From contig JAPPPQ010000001.1 in the NCBI GenBank assembly GCA_028817435.1, positions 1-64,000 on the forward strand: a stretch of DNA of 64,000 nucleotides, written 5' to 3'. Within the stretch, counting starts at the first letter, position 1. Every line of letters starts with the position of its first letter. Positions 37,074 to 46,235 of the stretch are shown here, in pieces. The position numbers were made by a program, and so were the translations under genes. This stretch comes from Deltaproteobacteria bacterium (GTDB lineage: Bacteria; Myxococcota_A; UBA9160; UBA6930). Under the pieces are notes generated by a model, which did no database searches, was not told the DNA's origin, and worked only from the letters and a program-made list of their open reading frames with translations.

Positions 37074-38165
37074 TCACCCGCCCCGCTCTGCCGCCAGAAG
37101 TTCACGGGCGGCGCGCAGCACCGCGCCGGGCTCAATGGCGCTCATGCAGGCGGCGGCGGCGCAGCCCCGGCGGCAGGGATTGCAGGCGATTTGCACCCGC
37201 ACGCTGCGGGCGGGGGTGGCGGCGAAGGGCGCGTTTTCCACCGGATCGGTGGGGCCGATGAGCTGCACCACGGGCGTGCCCACCAGCGAGGCCAAATGCA
37301 GCGGCCCCGTATCCGATCCCACGAAGAGCCGCGCCTGCTCGAAGAGCGCGGCGAGATCCAGCAGCGAGGGCGTCGCCGGCGCGCGCCGCGCCGCCCCGGC
37401 GGCCGCTTCCACCACTGCATCGGCGAAGTCCCGCTCGGCCCGCCCGGCGCCGGCGGCCACCAGCAGCGGCGCGGCCAAATCTCCCGCCAGGCCCCGGGCC
37501 ACGGCGGCATAGCCCGATACCGTCCAGCGCTTGTGAGCGGCGCCGGCGCTGCTGCCGGGGTGCATCACCACCCCCGCCGTGCCGGCGAAGGCCGCCGCCA
37601 TGCGCGCCCTGCTGGCCGCAGAGGCCCGCAGCGGCTGCGGAGCCGCGGCCTCCCGCACGCCGAGAAAGCGCACCAGCGCCTCGTTGCGCTCAAAGCGGCT
37701 CTGCCGCCGGGGCGCGAGCCGGGCCCGGCGGTTGGCGAACCAGCGCGCGCCCTCTTTGGCAAAGGGCCGCTCGTAGCCCGCGCGCAGCGGCGCGCCCGTC
37801 GCCCGGGAGAGCACGCCGCTTTTCAGAATGCCGTGAAAATCCACCACCAGCTCAAAGCGCCGCGCCCGCAGCTCGCGCAAAAAATTGCGGCACAGCGCAA
37901 AAGCCCGCAGCAGCCGCCCGCCGCGCAGGGCCTGCTGCAGCGCGCCGCGCGGAAAGACCATCACCTCGTCAATCCAGCGCTGCCCCTGCAACAGGCTGGC
38001 CGCGGCCGGCTCCACCAGCCATGCCAGGTGCGCCCGCGCAAAGCCGGCGCGCAGCGCGCTGGCGGCGGGCAGTGTCCGCACCACATCTCCCACCGCGCCC
38101 AGGCGAATTATCAACAAGCGCCGGGCGGGCGGCGGGGCGGGCAGCGGATTCGTGCAGGTGGACAC
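37074..38165 (-). CDS. waaC: GT9 heptosyltransferase, WaaC-like
   Basis: This 363-residue GT9 enzyme is probably heptosyltransferase I, adding the first heptose to Kdo. It shows LLIIRLGAVGDVVRTLPAASALR, VVDFHGILKSGVLSRATGA (the acceptor-side line of WaaC), VVMHPGSSAGAAHKRWTVSGYAAVA and FVGSDTGPLHLASLVGTPVVQLIGPTDP. The GTG at 38165 has GGAAGGG 6 bases upstream; the open frame extends further but without a good start. It begins a seven-gene run down to waaE and diverges from the permease-kinase gene. Confidence 0.85.
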   Translation of the reverse strand: MSTCTNPLPAPPPARRLLIIRLGAVGDVVRTLPAASALRAGFARAHLAWLVEPAAASLLQGQRWIDEVMVFPRGALQQALRGGRLLRAFALCRNFLRELRARRFELVVDFHGILKSGVLSRATGAPLRAGYERPFAKEGARWFANRRARLAPRRQSRFERNEALVRFLGVREAAAPQPLRASAASRARMAAAFAGTAGVVMHPGSSAGAAHKRWTVSGYAAVARGLAGDLAAPLLVAAGAGRAERDFADAVVEAAAGAARRAPATPSLLDLAALFEQARLFVGSDTGPLHLASLVGTPVVQLIGPTDPVENAPFAATPARSVRVQIACNPCRRGCAAAACMSAIEPGAVLRAARELLAAERGG

Positions 38166-38275
38166 GCAAAGCCCTTCCGCAAAAGCCGCGGGCGAAACCG
38201 CGCCGAAACCGGCGGCAGCCGGCAAAGCCCGGGGCCGCGCGGCGGCGGTTCGGCGGCGGTTGGTAGCATAGCGCC

Positions 38276-40318
38276 ATGCGCATTCCGTGGACCCTGTCGC
38301 GGTATCTGCTGCGCGAGGTCGCCGGCTACACGCTGATCGGGCTCTTCGCCGTCGGCGCGCTGTTGCTGCTGCCCTCTCTGCTGCGCCGCCTGGAGGATTT
38401 GATCGCCCTCGGCATTACCCCGGCAGAGGCCGGGCGGCTGCTGCTGCTGCTGGCGGGGCGGCTGGCGGGCTATGTGCTGCCCTTCGCCTTTGTATTCGGC
38501 GTAATGGTGGCGCTGGCGCGGCTCTCCGCAGATTCCGAAATCACCGCGCTGGAAGCACTGGGGGTGGGGAGCCTGCGCCTGGTCTGGCCCGTGGCGCTGC
38601 TCGGCGCGCTGACGGCCGCCGTCACCGCGCTGCTGCTGAACTGGGGCGAGCCCCTGGCGCGGCGGGATTTGCGCGCGCTGGTGCTGGGGGTGGCGGCGCG
38701 GGGGGGCATTATTGAGGCGGGCGCGCTGACCCCCCTGGACAAACACGGCGCGCGGCTGCTGTTCGTGGACCGCCGCGAGCAGAACCGGCTGCAGGGCGTG
38801 CTGCTTCACGATCAGTCGAACCCGCAGCGGCCCTTCACCGTGGTGGCGGCGCGGGGCGATTTCTCCTTTGACAAAAGCACCGCCCTGGCCCACCTGCGGC
38901 TGCGGGGCGGCGATGTGCACTTCGAGCCCCGGGCCGGCGCCACCTACCAGCGCATCGCCTTCGAGGGCCTGGACTACACCTTCGATATGAACCGCCTGCT
39001 CGGCGGCGGCGGCCCCCACGATCCGCTGGATCCGCTGGAACTCACGACGCCCGAGGTGCTGGAAGTCATCGGCCATTTTGAGCGCGTGGGGCACGGGCCG
39101 CCCCGCGCTCACAGCGGACTGCCGCGCTATCAGCTGGAATGGCAGCGCCGCATGGCGCTCGCCGCCGCGCCGCTGCTCTTTGCGCTGGCCGGCTTCCCCC
39201 TGGGCGCTGGCGCGCTGCGCCGGGGCAAGCGCGCTCACGGCGCACTGCTCTGCGCCGCGCTGGTCGCCGCCTATTACCTGCTGCTGCAGGCCGGCGATTA
39301 TCTCGCCCTGCGCACCGCAGTCCCCGTCGGCCCCGCCATCTGGGCGCCCAACGCCCTCTTCGCCGCGCTGGCCGCCGCCCTGCTCGCCCGCCGCGCCGGC
39401 CTGCGCCTCCCCCTCCCCCGCCGCGCCCGCGCCCGCATTGGAGGCGGGGGGAGTGAGAGCGGCGGCGTTGCCGGCGCGCGGTGGGGGCGGCGCGGGGTGC
39501 GGCTGCCGCCGGAGTTCCGGCTCATTACCCGGCGCGGCGCGCTGCTGGCCGCCCGGGGCGATCTGCTCGAAGCCGCCCTCGACCTCGGCCTGCTCGAAGC
39601 GGGCGGCCTCGAAGCCGCCTTCGCCCAATCGCCTCCCGGCGCCACCGGGCGCGGCGCCACCGCGCTGCTCGGCGATAAAAAGGATGGGAGGTTGCTGTTG
39701 CGGCGGTTGGTGCACGGCGGCGCGCTGGCGGGGCTGCTGGGCGATTGCTTCGCCAGCGCCCGCCGCCCGCTGCGCGAGCTGGCCGTAACTGCGGCATTGC
39801 GCGCGCGGGGAGCGCCGGTGCCGCGGCCGGCCCTGGTGGCGGGAAGGAGGCGCGGACTCTGCTGGTCGCTGGCCATTGCCACCTTTTACGAGGAGGGAAC
39901 CCGCGACCTGTTGCGCGTGCTGCGCGGCCCCGGCCCCGGCCCCGCGCAAATGCTCCGCTGCGCCGCCGCCGCGGGGCGCGCGGTGCGGCGCTTCCACGAT
40001 TTGGGGGGCCGCCACGCGGATTTGCAGGCCGCCAACCTGCTGCTGCGCGAAACCCCGGCGGGCGCGGAAGTCCTGCTGATTGACCTGGACCGCGCGCGGC
40101 TGGGCCCTCCCCCCGCCCCCGCCGCGCGCATGGCCGAACTCATGCGCCTCTACCGCTCACTGCTGAAGCGCGGCGTGCTGCGCCGCGTCGGCCCGCGCGG
40201 CTGCGCGCGCTTTTTCAGCGCCTACTGCGCGGCAGACCGCCCCCTGCGCCGGGCGCTGTGGCGCCGCCTCCCCCGCGAGCTGCGCCGCATTGCCCGCCAC
40301 GCCCGCCACTGGCGCTAA
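38276..40318 (+). CDS. LptF/LptG-family permease fused to a Kdo-kinase-like domain
   Basis: The 680-residue product has two parts. Residues 1-385 are a YjgP/YjgQ (LptF/G) permease with a start helix pair (LLREVAGYTLIGLFAVGALLLLPSL), a jellyroll-like middle and three C-terminal helices; this family moves LPS from the inner membrane. After a Gly/Ser linker, residues 400-680 resemble KdkA/WaaP LPS kinases: PLRELAVTAALRARGAPVPRP, the catalytic loop HADLQAANLLL near 580 and the metal line LLIDLDRARL near 600. An export permease with a cytosolic LPS kinase is unusual and suggests phosphorylation coupled to export. No stop or slip was seen at the junction. Confidence 0.8.
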   Translation: MRIPWTLSRYLLREVAGYTLIGLFAVGALLLLPSLLRRLEDLIALGITPAEAGRLLLLLAGRLAGYVLPFAFVFGVMVALARLSADSEITALEALGVGSLRLVWPVALLGALTAAVTALLLNWGEPLARRDLRALVLGVAARGGIIEAGALTPLDKHGARLLFVDRREQNRLQGVLLHDQSNPQRPFTVVAARGDFSFDKSTALAHLRLRGGDVHFEPRAGATYQRIAFEGLDYTFDMNRLLGGGGPHDPLDPLELTTPEVLEVIGHFERVGHGPPRAHSGLPRYQLEWQRRMALAAAPLLFALAGFPLGAGALRRGKRAHGALLCAALVAAYYLLLQAGDYLALRTAVPVGPAIWAPNALFAALAAALLARRAGLRLPLPRRARARIGGGGSESGGVAGARWGRRGVRLPPEFRLITRRGALLAARGDLLEAALDLGLLEAGGLEAAFAQSPPGATGRGATALLGDKKDGRLLLRRLVHGGALAGLLGDCFASARRPLRELAVTAALRARGAPVPRPALVAGRRRGLCWSLAIATFYEEGTRDLLRVLRGPGPGPAQMLRCAAAAGRAVRRFHDLGGRHADLQAANLLLRETPAGAEVLLIDLDRARLGPPPAPAARMAELMRLYRSLLKRGVLRRVGPRGCARFFSAYCAADRPLRRALWRRLPRELRRIARHARHWR

Positions 40319-40486
40319 TTGCCGCGCGCAGGCGCTCCCCCGAGGGGCAAAAATTAGCTTGACGCCGGGGCCGATATAGGCAAAGAATTGCGCCACCGGG
40401 GCTTGCGCCACCGGAGGCGGCGGCCCGCAACCTCGGGCGGCGCTTGGAGAGTTTCACCCAGTCTTGGGAACAGAAAGGGGCGCCCG
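40319..40486. other. Gap before the TonB-dependent receptor
   Basis: This stretch has a weak TTGACG (40359-40364) followed 17 bases later by AAAGAA, a poor promoter match, and AAAGGGG just before the receptor ATG. A 4-base-pair CCCC/GGGG hairpin near 40336-40350 is too short for a terminator call. Confidence 0.3.
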
Positions 40487-43312
40487 ATGCGCAACAGCTT
40501 GAGGGTTTTCGCAATCGCAGCTTTGGGGGCGGGGCTGTGCCTCACGCCGGGGGCTGCGCCCGCGCAAGAGGACGGGGCCAGCGCCGCGGGCATTGAGGAG
40601 ATCATCGTCACCGCCCGCAAGCGCGAGGAGCCCCTGCAGAATGTGCCCCTGGCCATTACCGCCTTCGACGAAGAGGCCATTGAGCGCACCTACTCCACGC
40701 ACATCGGCGATTTCACCAAATACACCCCCAATGTCTCGCTGGGCCCGCACCCCTACACCGGCAACGGCCTGCTCGGCAGCATCCGCGGCGTGTCCTTCCG
40801 CGATCTGGAGAAGAGCTTCGACCCCACGGTGGGCGTGGTAATTGACGGCGTGCCGCTGGGGCAGATTGCCGGCGCGCGCATTGACGCCTTCGATCTGGAA
40901 TCCATCGAGATTTTGCGCGGCCCGCAAGGGACGCTGTTTGGCCGCAACACCGTGGGCGGCCTGGTGAATGTCCGGCGCACCCGGCCCACCGGCGAATTCA
41001 GCGCCAAGGCCGGTATGCGCATCGGCGCCAACCAAGAGAACGATTACAAGGCCGTCATCAATTTCCCCATCGTCCCGGACATCTTGTCCGCCAAGCTGGC
41101 CTTCTTCTCGGAGAACGACGAGAGCTTCGCCTTCAACACCACCCGCAACGAGCAGGAAGAGGGCGCCAAGGTCACCCACGCCACGGGCACTTTCCTGTTC
41201 GAGCCGCTGCCGAATCTCGAGGCGTTGCTGACTCTGGAATACTACGACGACGAGAGCGAATACGCCCCGCCGGTGAATTTGACGGCGCCCACTATTTCTG
41301 CCGAGCGAATTATTGATCCGATGACGGGGAAGGTCACACCCAACTCGCCTTTCAATCCTTCGGACACAACGCTGGCCGCCCGCTTCCAGGCGACTCTGGC
41401 CCGGGGGGGGGGCGCCCTCAACAACCGCGGGAATCTCTGTGATTACACCCGCTTGGATCTGGTCAATCAAGTTATCGATCGTGTCATCGCGGGCATACGC
41501 ACGGGCGTGCTTTCCAATGAACAAACCGTCGCCGCCCTTACTATGGCGGGGCTGGATCCCACCACGGTTACGGATCAGCAACTCCAGGCGCTCGGACCGG
41601 CGGGGGCCGGAATCCTGGCTGCGATCAACGGCGCGATTGCCGGTGCGGTCCCCACCACCATTGCTCAGACCCGCAGGGGTGTCGAGAATATCGGCTGCCG
41701 GGCGAATGGCGCGCTCGCTTCCCAAGCCAGCGGCTTTTCGGACACCCAGGCGGCCAGGCCCTTCATCAACAACATTGACGCCTCTGCTGCCACACTGGAA
41801 GTGAATTGGGATGTCGGCAGGCTGTTCGGCGTCTCCGATGTCTCTCTCACCAGCATCAGCAGCTACCGCAAGTCCGATGAGCTGCTCGATATCTCGCAGT
41901 CCGGCTCGCCCGCGAATCTCTTCCGCCCGGTCCGCCCGCAGGATTTCGAGCAATGGAGCCAGGAATTGCGCGTATCCGGCACGGCGCCGTCCCCCGGCTT
42001 CGGCGGCGGCATAGACTTTGTGGCGGGCCTTTACTACTTCCATTCCGAATACAAAATTGAAGCAGACAGCTATCTGCTCGGGGAATACATCAATACGGGC
42101 CCTGTGGTAATCGCGGGGCAAACCTTGCAGAGCACCCGCGATTTCACGCCCCTTGGTATCCAGGTGACCGACAACACTTCTTCCCAGGATGCGGACACCT
42201 ACGCCATCTTCGGCGAGGCGACCTGGAAGATTCTCGAGCCGTTGCGCCTGACGGCAGGTTTCCGCTGGACCTACGAAAGCAAGGAAATCAAGATCCGCGA
42301 TCCAAAGGCGCGCGGGGGATACCAGCGGGAAGCCAACGGGCAATTGAGGGTAGTTACCAATCCCGTATTGGCGCGAATTCCCGGCGTAGATGCAGAGGAG
42401 AATGTGGATGTGGAGCCCGACGGCCTCGATTTTGCCAGCGATGAAACATGGAACGAGCTGACCCCCCGCGTCAGCCTCGACTACCGCCTGAATCAGAGCC
42501 TGATGTTCTACGGCTCCTACTCCAGGGGTTTCCGCAGCGGCGGCTTTGTGGGCCGCGCGGTGGTCAGTGAAGATGCGGGTCCCTTCAAGACGGAAACCGT
42601 AGACACCTTCGAGTTGGGCACGCGCACGGACTGGTGGGGGAATCGCCTGCGCTTCAACCTGACCGGCTTCTACACCGCCTATAACGACAAGCAGGAAATC
42701 CAGTTGCGAAACACGGGGGCCACCGTCTCCACCTTCGTGGAAAACGCCTCCGACGCCACCCTCTATGGCGCAGAGGCGGAATTGCAACTGAGGCTCGGCA
42801 ACCTGAACTTCTACGCCAACGGCGGCTGGCTCGACACCGAATACGATGACTTCATCGCCACCTGCCCCGGCGTCTGTGGCACCGGCGCGGGCAAGGCGGT
42901 GTTCAACGCGGATGGCAGCTTGAATCCCAGCCGGCGCGATCTCTCGGGCCTGGAAATCCCCGGCTCCCCCGAATTCAACTACACCGTCGGCGCAGACTGG
43001 TTGTTTCCCACCTCAAACGGCAACATCGTTGTGAGCGCCAACTACAAGTGGACCGACGAGTTCAGTTGGGACGAATTCCCCGATCCCGCCGGTTTGAACC
43101 GCACACAGGTGGACGACTACGGCACCGCCGACTTCTCCGTCACCTACAACATCCCCTACGCCGACGGACGCGAGCTCAGCGTGGGCGCATTCGTAAAGGA
43201 CGCCTTCCACAAAGAGGCCCGCATCTCCGCCACCGTTGACGCCGGCCTCTTCTACTTCGGCTCCCTCGCCCAAGGCCGCACCTGGGCCATCGAAGCCGCC
43301 ATCAGCTTCTAG
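40487..43312 (+). CDS. TonB-dependent outer-membrane receptor
   Basis: The 941-residue receptor has a signal peptide (ends GAAPAQEDG), a TonB-box-like IEEIIVTARKREEPLQNVPLAITAF, a plug (VGVVIDGVPLGQ, IEILRGPQGTLFGRNTVGG) and a 22-strand-type barrel ending in the C-terminal Phe (AIEAAISF). The IVTARKREE start groups it with receptors common in marine and aquatic proteobacteria. The substrate is unknown. An extra segment at about residues 280-430, with two Cys and a poorly patterned, less GC-rich sequence, looks like a long surface loop. AAAGGGG precedes the ATG. Confidence 0.92.
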   Translation: MRNSLRVFAIAALGAGLCLTPGAAPAQEDGASAAGIEEIIVTARKREEPLQNVPLAITAFDEEAIERTYSTHIGDFTKYTPNVSLGPHPYTGNGLLGSIRGVSFRDLEKSFDPTVGVVIDGVPLGQIAGARIDAFDLESIEILRGPQGTLFGRNTVGGLVNVRRTRPTGEFSAKAGMRIGANQENDYKAVINFPIVPDILSAKLAFFSENDESFAFNTTRNEQEEGAKVTHATGTFLFEPLPNLEALLTLEYYDDESEYAPPVNLTAPTISAERIIDPMTGKVTPNSPFNPSDTTLAARFQATLARGGGALNNRGNLCDYTRLDLVNQVIDRVIAGIRTGVLSNEQTVAALTMAGLDPTTVTDQQLQALGPAGAGILAAINGAIAGAVPTTIAQTRRGVENIGCRANGALASQASGFSDTQAARPFINNIDASAATLEVNWDVGRLFGVSDVSLTSISSYRKSDELLDISQSGSPANLFRPVRPQDFEQWSQELRVSGTAPSPGFGGGIDFVAGLYYFHSEYKIEADSYLLGEYINTGPVVIAGQTLQSTRDFTPLGIQVTDNTSSQDADTYAIFGEATWKILEPLRLTAGFRWTYESKEIKIRDPKARGGYQREANGQLRVVTNPVLARIPGVDAEENVDVEPDGLDFASDETWNELTPRVSLDYRLNQSLMFYGSYSRGFRSGGFVGRAVVSEDAGPFKTETVDTFELGTRTDWWGNRLRFNLTGFYTAYNDKQEIQLRNTGATVSTFVENASDATLYGAEAELQLRLGNLNFYANGGWLDTEYDDFIATCPGVCGTGAGKAVFNADGSLNPSRRDLSGLEIPGSPEFNYTVGADWLFPTSNGNIVVSANYKWTDEFSWDEFPDPAGLNRTQVDDYGTADFSVTYNIPYADGRELSVGAFVKDAFHKEARISATVDAGLFYFGSLAQGRTWAIEAAISF

Positions 43313-43340
43313 GGAAACTTCCCGCAAGGGGAAACCCTGG

Positions 43341-43721
43341 ATGTATGCCATCGCCTTCGAGTTCGACACGGCAATCCTGCGGAATGCCTACCGCAACCCC
43401 TCGTGGGAAAACGCTTACAGCGACATCCGCGGCCACTTGCAAAACGCCGGTTTCACCTGGAAGCAGGGGAGCGTGTATTTCGGCGACGACAGCGTGGACG
43501 CGGTGAAGTGCGTGCTGGTGGTGCAGGAATTGTGCGCAGCTTTTGACTGGTTCCGCAGCGCCGTGCGCGATATCCGTATGTTGCGCATTGAGGAAAACAA
43601 CGATCTCATGCCGGCCATTGAGCGCTACGAGGTTTTGGCGCGCAATAACCCCGAGTTGCTCGCCGAGCGCCCTGCTGCCTACGCCCCATCACAGATCCAC
43701 GCAACAACTCACAGCCACTGA
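43341..43721 (+). CDS. vapD: VapD-family endoribonuclease (Cas2-like fold)
   Basis: The 126-residue product matches VapD: MYAIAFEFDTAILRNAYRNPSWENAYSDIRGHL, then GFTWKQGSVYFGDDSVDAVKCVL, then the highly conserved WFRSAVRDIRMLRIEENNDLMPAI. VapD proteins share the Cas2 ferredoxin-like fold and some cleave mRNA. A 25-30 residue tail extends beyond the usual 95-100. No VapX antitoxin or cas gene is near. It lies 28 bases after the receptor stop, so it may be co-transcribed. Confidence 0.9.
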   Translation: MYAIAFEFDTAILRNAYRNPSWENAYSDIRGHLQNAGFTWKQGSVYFGDDSVDAVKCVLVVQELCAAFDWFRSAVRDIRMLRIEENNDLMPAIERYEVLARNNPELLAERPAAYAPSQIHATTHSH

Positions 43722-43732
43722 GTATTCTGTGC

Positions 43733-43751
43733 CGCGCGGCCCGGCCGCGTG
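43733..43751. terminator. GC-rich hairpin between convergent vapD and lpxK
   Basis: CGCGGC, loop CCG, then GCCGCG (43735-43749), with one flanking wobble pair, sits in the 35-base gap between two convergent genes. There is no T-tract, so it is at best a weak bidirectional terminator. Confidence 0.3.
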
Positions 43752-43756
43752 CAGTG

Positions 43757-44830
43757 TCAGGCGAGCCGTGTTTCGAGCCACGCCAGGAAGCGTTCGGCTT
43801 CGGGGAGGCTGGTGTGGAGGGAGAGGACGCGGAGGTCGGCGTCGGCGAGCCAAGCGGGGGAGAGTTTGACGGCGTCTTTTTCGGTGGTGATCCAGAGGGG
43901 GGCCTGGGCGGAAAGGCCGCGCAGGTCTTGGGCGCTGTAGCGGTGGTGGTCGGGGAAGCAGCGCTGGGCGGTAATGTGCGCGCCCAGCGATTCCAGTGTG
44001 GCGCGCAGCGCGGCAGGGCGTGCAATGGCGCAGAGTATGCCGACGTGGCGGCCGGACAGGCTTGACGGCGGCTCTTCCGCGCCGCCCGAAAGCGGGTGCA
44101 GGGTGGCGGGGTGGCGCTCTACCTGAAACCACGGCGGGGCCGTTCCGGGCGCGGCGTCGGCCGTGGCGGCTTCGATGCGCGCGGCGTCGGCGGGGGGGAG
44201 CGGGCCGTCCACTATCAGGATGGCGTCGGCGCGGCGCAGTGCGGTGATGCGCTCGCGCAGCGGGCCGCGCGGCAGCACGCGGCCGTTGCCGAGACCTGCG
44301 CCGCCGTGAAAAGTCAGCAGGTTCAGATCGCGGGCGAGTCGGTGGTGCTGAAAGCCGTCGTCCAGAATCAGCACCTCTGCGCCGAAGTCCGCCACAGCCC
44401 TGCGCCCCACGCGGTCGCGGCGGCGGCCCACCAGCACGGGCACGCCCGGCGTTTGCGCCGCCAGCCACAGCGGCTCGTCGCCGGCCTGCGCGGCGCGGGC
44501 CAGCACGCGGCGGCCGTCCGAGACCACCTGCACCGGCGGGCCGCCGCGTCCGCCGTGGCCCCGGCTCGCCAGCGCAACCCGGTAGCCGCGCCCGTGCAGC
44601 GCCGCGGCCAGCCAGGCCGCTACGGGAGTCTTGCCGCTGCCGCCCACCACCAGATTGCCGACGCTGATGACCTTGCAGGGCAGCCGCGCCTGCCGCCCCG
44701 GCCCCGCCTCGAACCAGGCGCGGTGCAGCGCCGCCCCCGCCGCATAGCAGTGAGAGAGCGCGCCGAGCGGAAGCAGCGCCGCCCGCCGCAGCGCGCCCAC
44801 CTGCCCCGCCTCAAACCAGCGCGGCATCAT
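43757..44830 (-). CDS. lpxK: Tetraacyldisaccharide 4'-kinase (LpxK)
   Basis: LpxK phosphorylates the lipid A disaccharide at 4' on the inner membrane. The 357-residue product has the P-loop VISVGNLVVGGSGKTPVAAWLA, the family lines DEPLWLA and VLILDDGFQHHRLARDLNLL, and a C-terminal FPDHHRYSAQDL, with VTEKDAVKL-type ITTEKDAVKLSP. The start at 44830 (tandem ATGs) lies 85 bases after waaA. It is last in the 15-gene envelope run. Confidence 0.93.
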   Translation of the reverse strand: MMPRWFEAGQVGALRRAALLPLGALSHCYAAGAALHRAWFEAGPGRQARLPCKVISVGNLVVGGSGKTPVAAWLAAALHGRGYRVALASRGHGGRGGPPVQVVSDGRRVLARAAQAGDEPLWLAAQTPGVPVLVGRRRDRVGRRAVADFGAEVLILDDGFQHHRLARDLNLLTFHGGAGLGNGRVLPRGPLRERITALRRADAILIVDGPLPPADAARIEAATADAAPGTAPPWFQVERHPATLHPLSGGAEEPPSSLSGRHVGILCAIARPAALRATLESLGAHITAQRCFPDHHRYSAQDLRGLSAQAPLWITTEKDAVKLSPAWLADADLRVLSLHTSLPEAERFLAWLETRLA

Positions 44831-44915
44831 GCCGAAGCCCCGCGGGCGCGCAGCGGCCGCCCCGCGCACGCGCGCCAAACCCGCGAGTCGCGCGCGGCGA
44901 TGCAACCCGCGCGCA

Positions 44916-46235
44916 TCACGCCGCTCCGCCGGCGCGGGCGCGGTCGAGCAGCGCGAGGCTGCGGGCGGCTGCGCCGCGATGGACGGCAAGGGCGCGGCGG
45001 CCGGCTTCGCCCCGGGCGCGCCAGGCGGCGGGCTGCGCCAGCGCCTCGCAGGTGCGGCGGGCGAGTTCGGCGGCATCGCGCACGCGCAATCCGGCCCCGG
45101 CAGCCAGCGCGAAGCCGGCGGCCTCGCGCGCGTTTTTGGTGTGCGGGCCGAACAGCACGGCCCGCCCGCACTGCAGCGGCTCCAGCAGATTGTGGCCGCC
45201 CACTGGGGCGAGGCTGCCCCCCACAAAAGCCACATCGGCCAGCGGCCACAGCGCGGCAAGCTCGCCCAGCGTATCCAGCAGCAGCACCTCGCCCTTACCG
45301 AGGCGCGCGCCGCCCAGCGCCGAGCGGCGGTGCAGGCGCAGCCCGGCGGCGCGCACCTGGGCGGCGACGCGGCCGGCCCGCCGCAGGTGGCGCGGCGCAA
45401 TCACCAGCGCCGCGGGCAACCCCGCCTGCTGCGCGGCGGCCAGCGCGCCCAGGGCCGCCTGCTCCTCGCCCTCGTGAGTGCTGCCGGCGATAATCAGCGG
45501 CGGCGCGGCCGCAAGCGCGCCCGCCAGCTCGGCAGCAAGCGGCGGCTCTGCGGCGGGCTCCAGCTTCAAATCGCCGGTGACCTCCACCCGCGCCTCGGGA
45601 ACGCCCAGCGCAATGAAGCGCCGGGCGTCGGCTTCGCTGCGCGCCCCCACCGCCGCAATTCCCGCCAGTGCGCCGCGCAACCAGAGCGCCAGCGCGCGGC
45701 GCAGCAGCGGGCTGCGCGCCGAAAGCCGCCCCGAAACCACCACCACCGGCACGCCCCGCGCCCGCGCCGCCGCAATCCAGCAGGGCCACAGCTCCGTCTC
45801 CACCAGCGCCAGCGCCGCAGGCCGCACCCCCCCAAGGGCCCGCGCCGCCGTCCACGGGTGATCGAGCGGCGCCAGGCCGCAGGGAATCTGCGGGCGCGTG
45901 GCGCGCAACAGCGCCCGCCCCGTTTCGGTCTGGGTAGAGGCCACCACCGCCTCGCCCCGCGTGCAAAGTGCATCCAGCAGCGCCCGCGCCGCCCGCGCCT
46001 CTCCCACACTCGCCGCGTGCACCCACACCGGCGCAGCGCCCGCGCCTGTGGCGTTTGCGCTCGTTCGCGTTTGCATTTGCGTTTGCGAGCCGCCGGGGGC
46101 GCGCGCGGCGGGGTGAGCGCCGAGGCGCTCGCGCCAGCCGATGCGCCAGCGCGGAAACAGCGCTGCGCCCAGCAACGCCACCGGCGCGGCGGCTACGGCG
46201 GCCACGGCCGCAAGGCTATGTCCCGGAAGCCCCAC
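44916..46235 (-). CDS. waaA: Kdo transferase (WaaA)
   Basis: WaaA transfers Kdo from CMP-Kdo to lipid IVA. The 439-residue enzyme has an N-terminal membrane helix (LAAVAAVAAAPVALLGAAL), the acceptor-side VWVHAASVGEARAARALL with the catalytic Glu, ALVETELWPCW, VSGRLSARS, IAGSTHEGEE, and the donor-side VGGSLAPVGGHNLLEPLQCG. Whether it is mono- or bifunctional cannot be seen. The GTG at 46235 overlaps the lpxB end by 20 bases. A Gln/Thr/Asn stretch (SQTQMQTRTSANATG) near residue 50, from a degenerate short DNA repeat, is unusual. Confidence 0.93.
   Translation of the reverse strand: MGLPGHSLAAVAAVAAAPVALLGAALFPRWRIGWRERLGAHPAARAPGGSQTQMQTRTSANATGAGAAPVWVHAASVGEARAARALLDALCTRGEAVVASTQTETGRALLRATRPQIPCGLAPLDHPWTAARALGGVRPAALALVETELWPCWIAAARARGVPVVVVSGRLSARSPLLRRALALWLRGALAGIAAVGARSEADARRFIALGVPEARVEVTGDLKLEPAAEPPLAAELAGALAAAPPLIIAGSTHEGEEQAALGALAAAQQAGLPAALVIAPRHLRRAGRVAAQVRAAGLRLHRRSALGGARLGKGEVLLLDTLGELAALWPLADVAFVGGSLAPVGGHNLLEPLQCGRAVLFGPHTKNAREAAGFALAAGAGLRVRDAAELARRTCEALAQPAAWRARGEAGRRALAVHRGAAARSLALLDRARAGGAA

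Noticed and set aside
40336-40350. Possible terminator hairpin after the permease-kinase gene
   Set aside because: Only four base pairs and no T-run; the few A/T bases after it do not make a convincing terminator.
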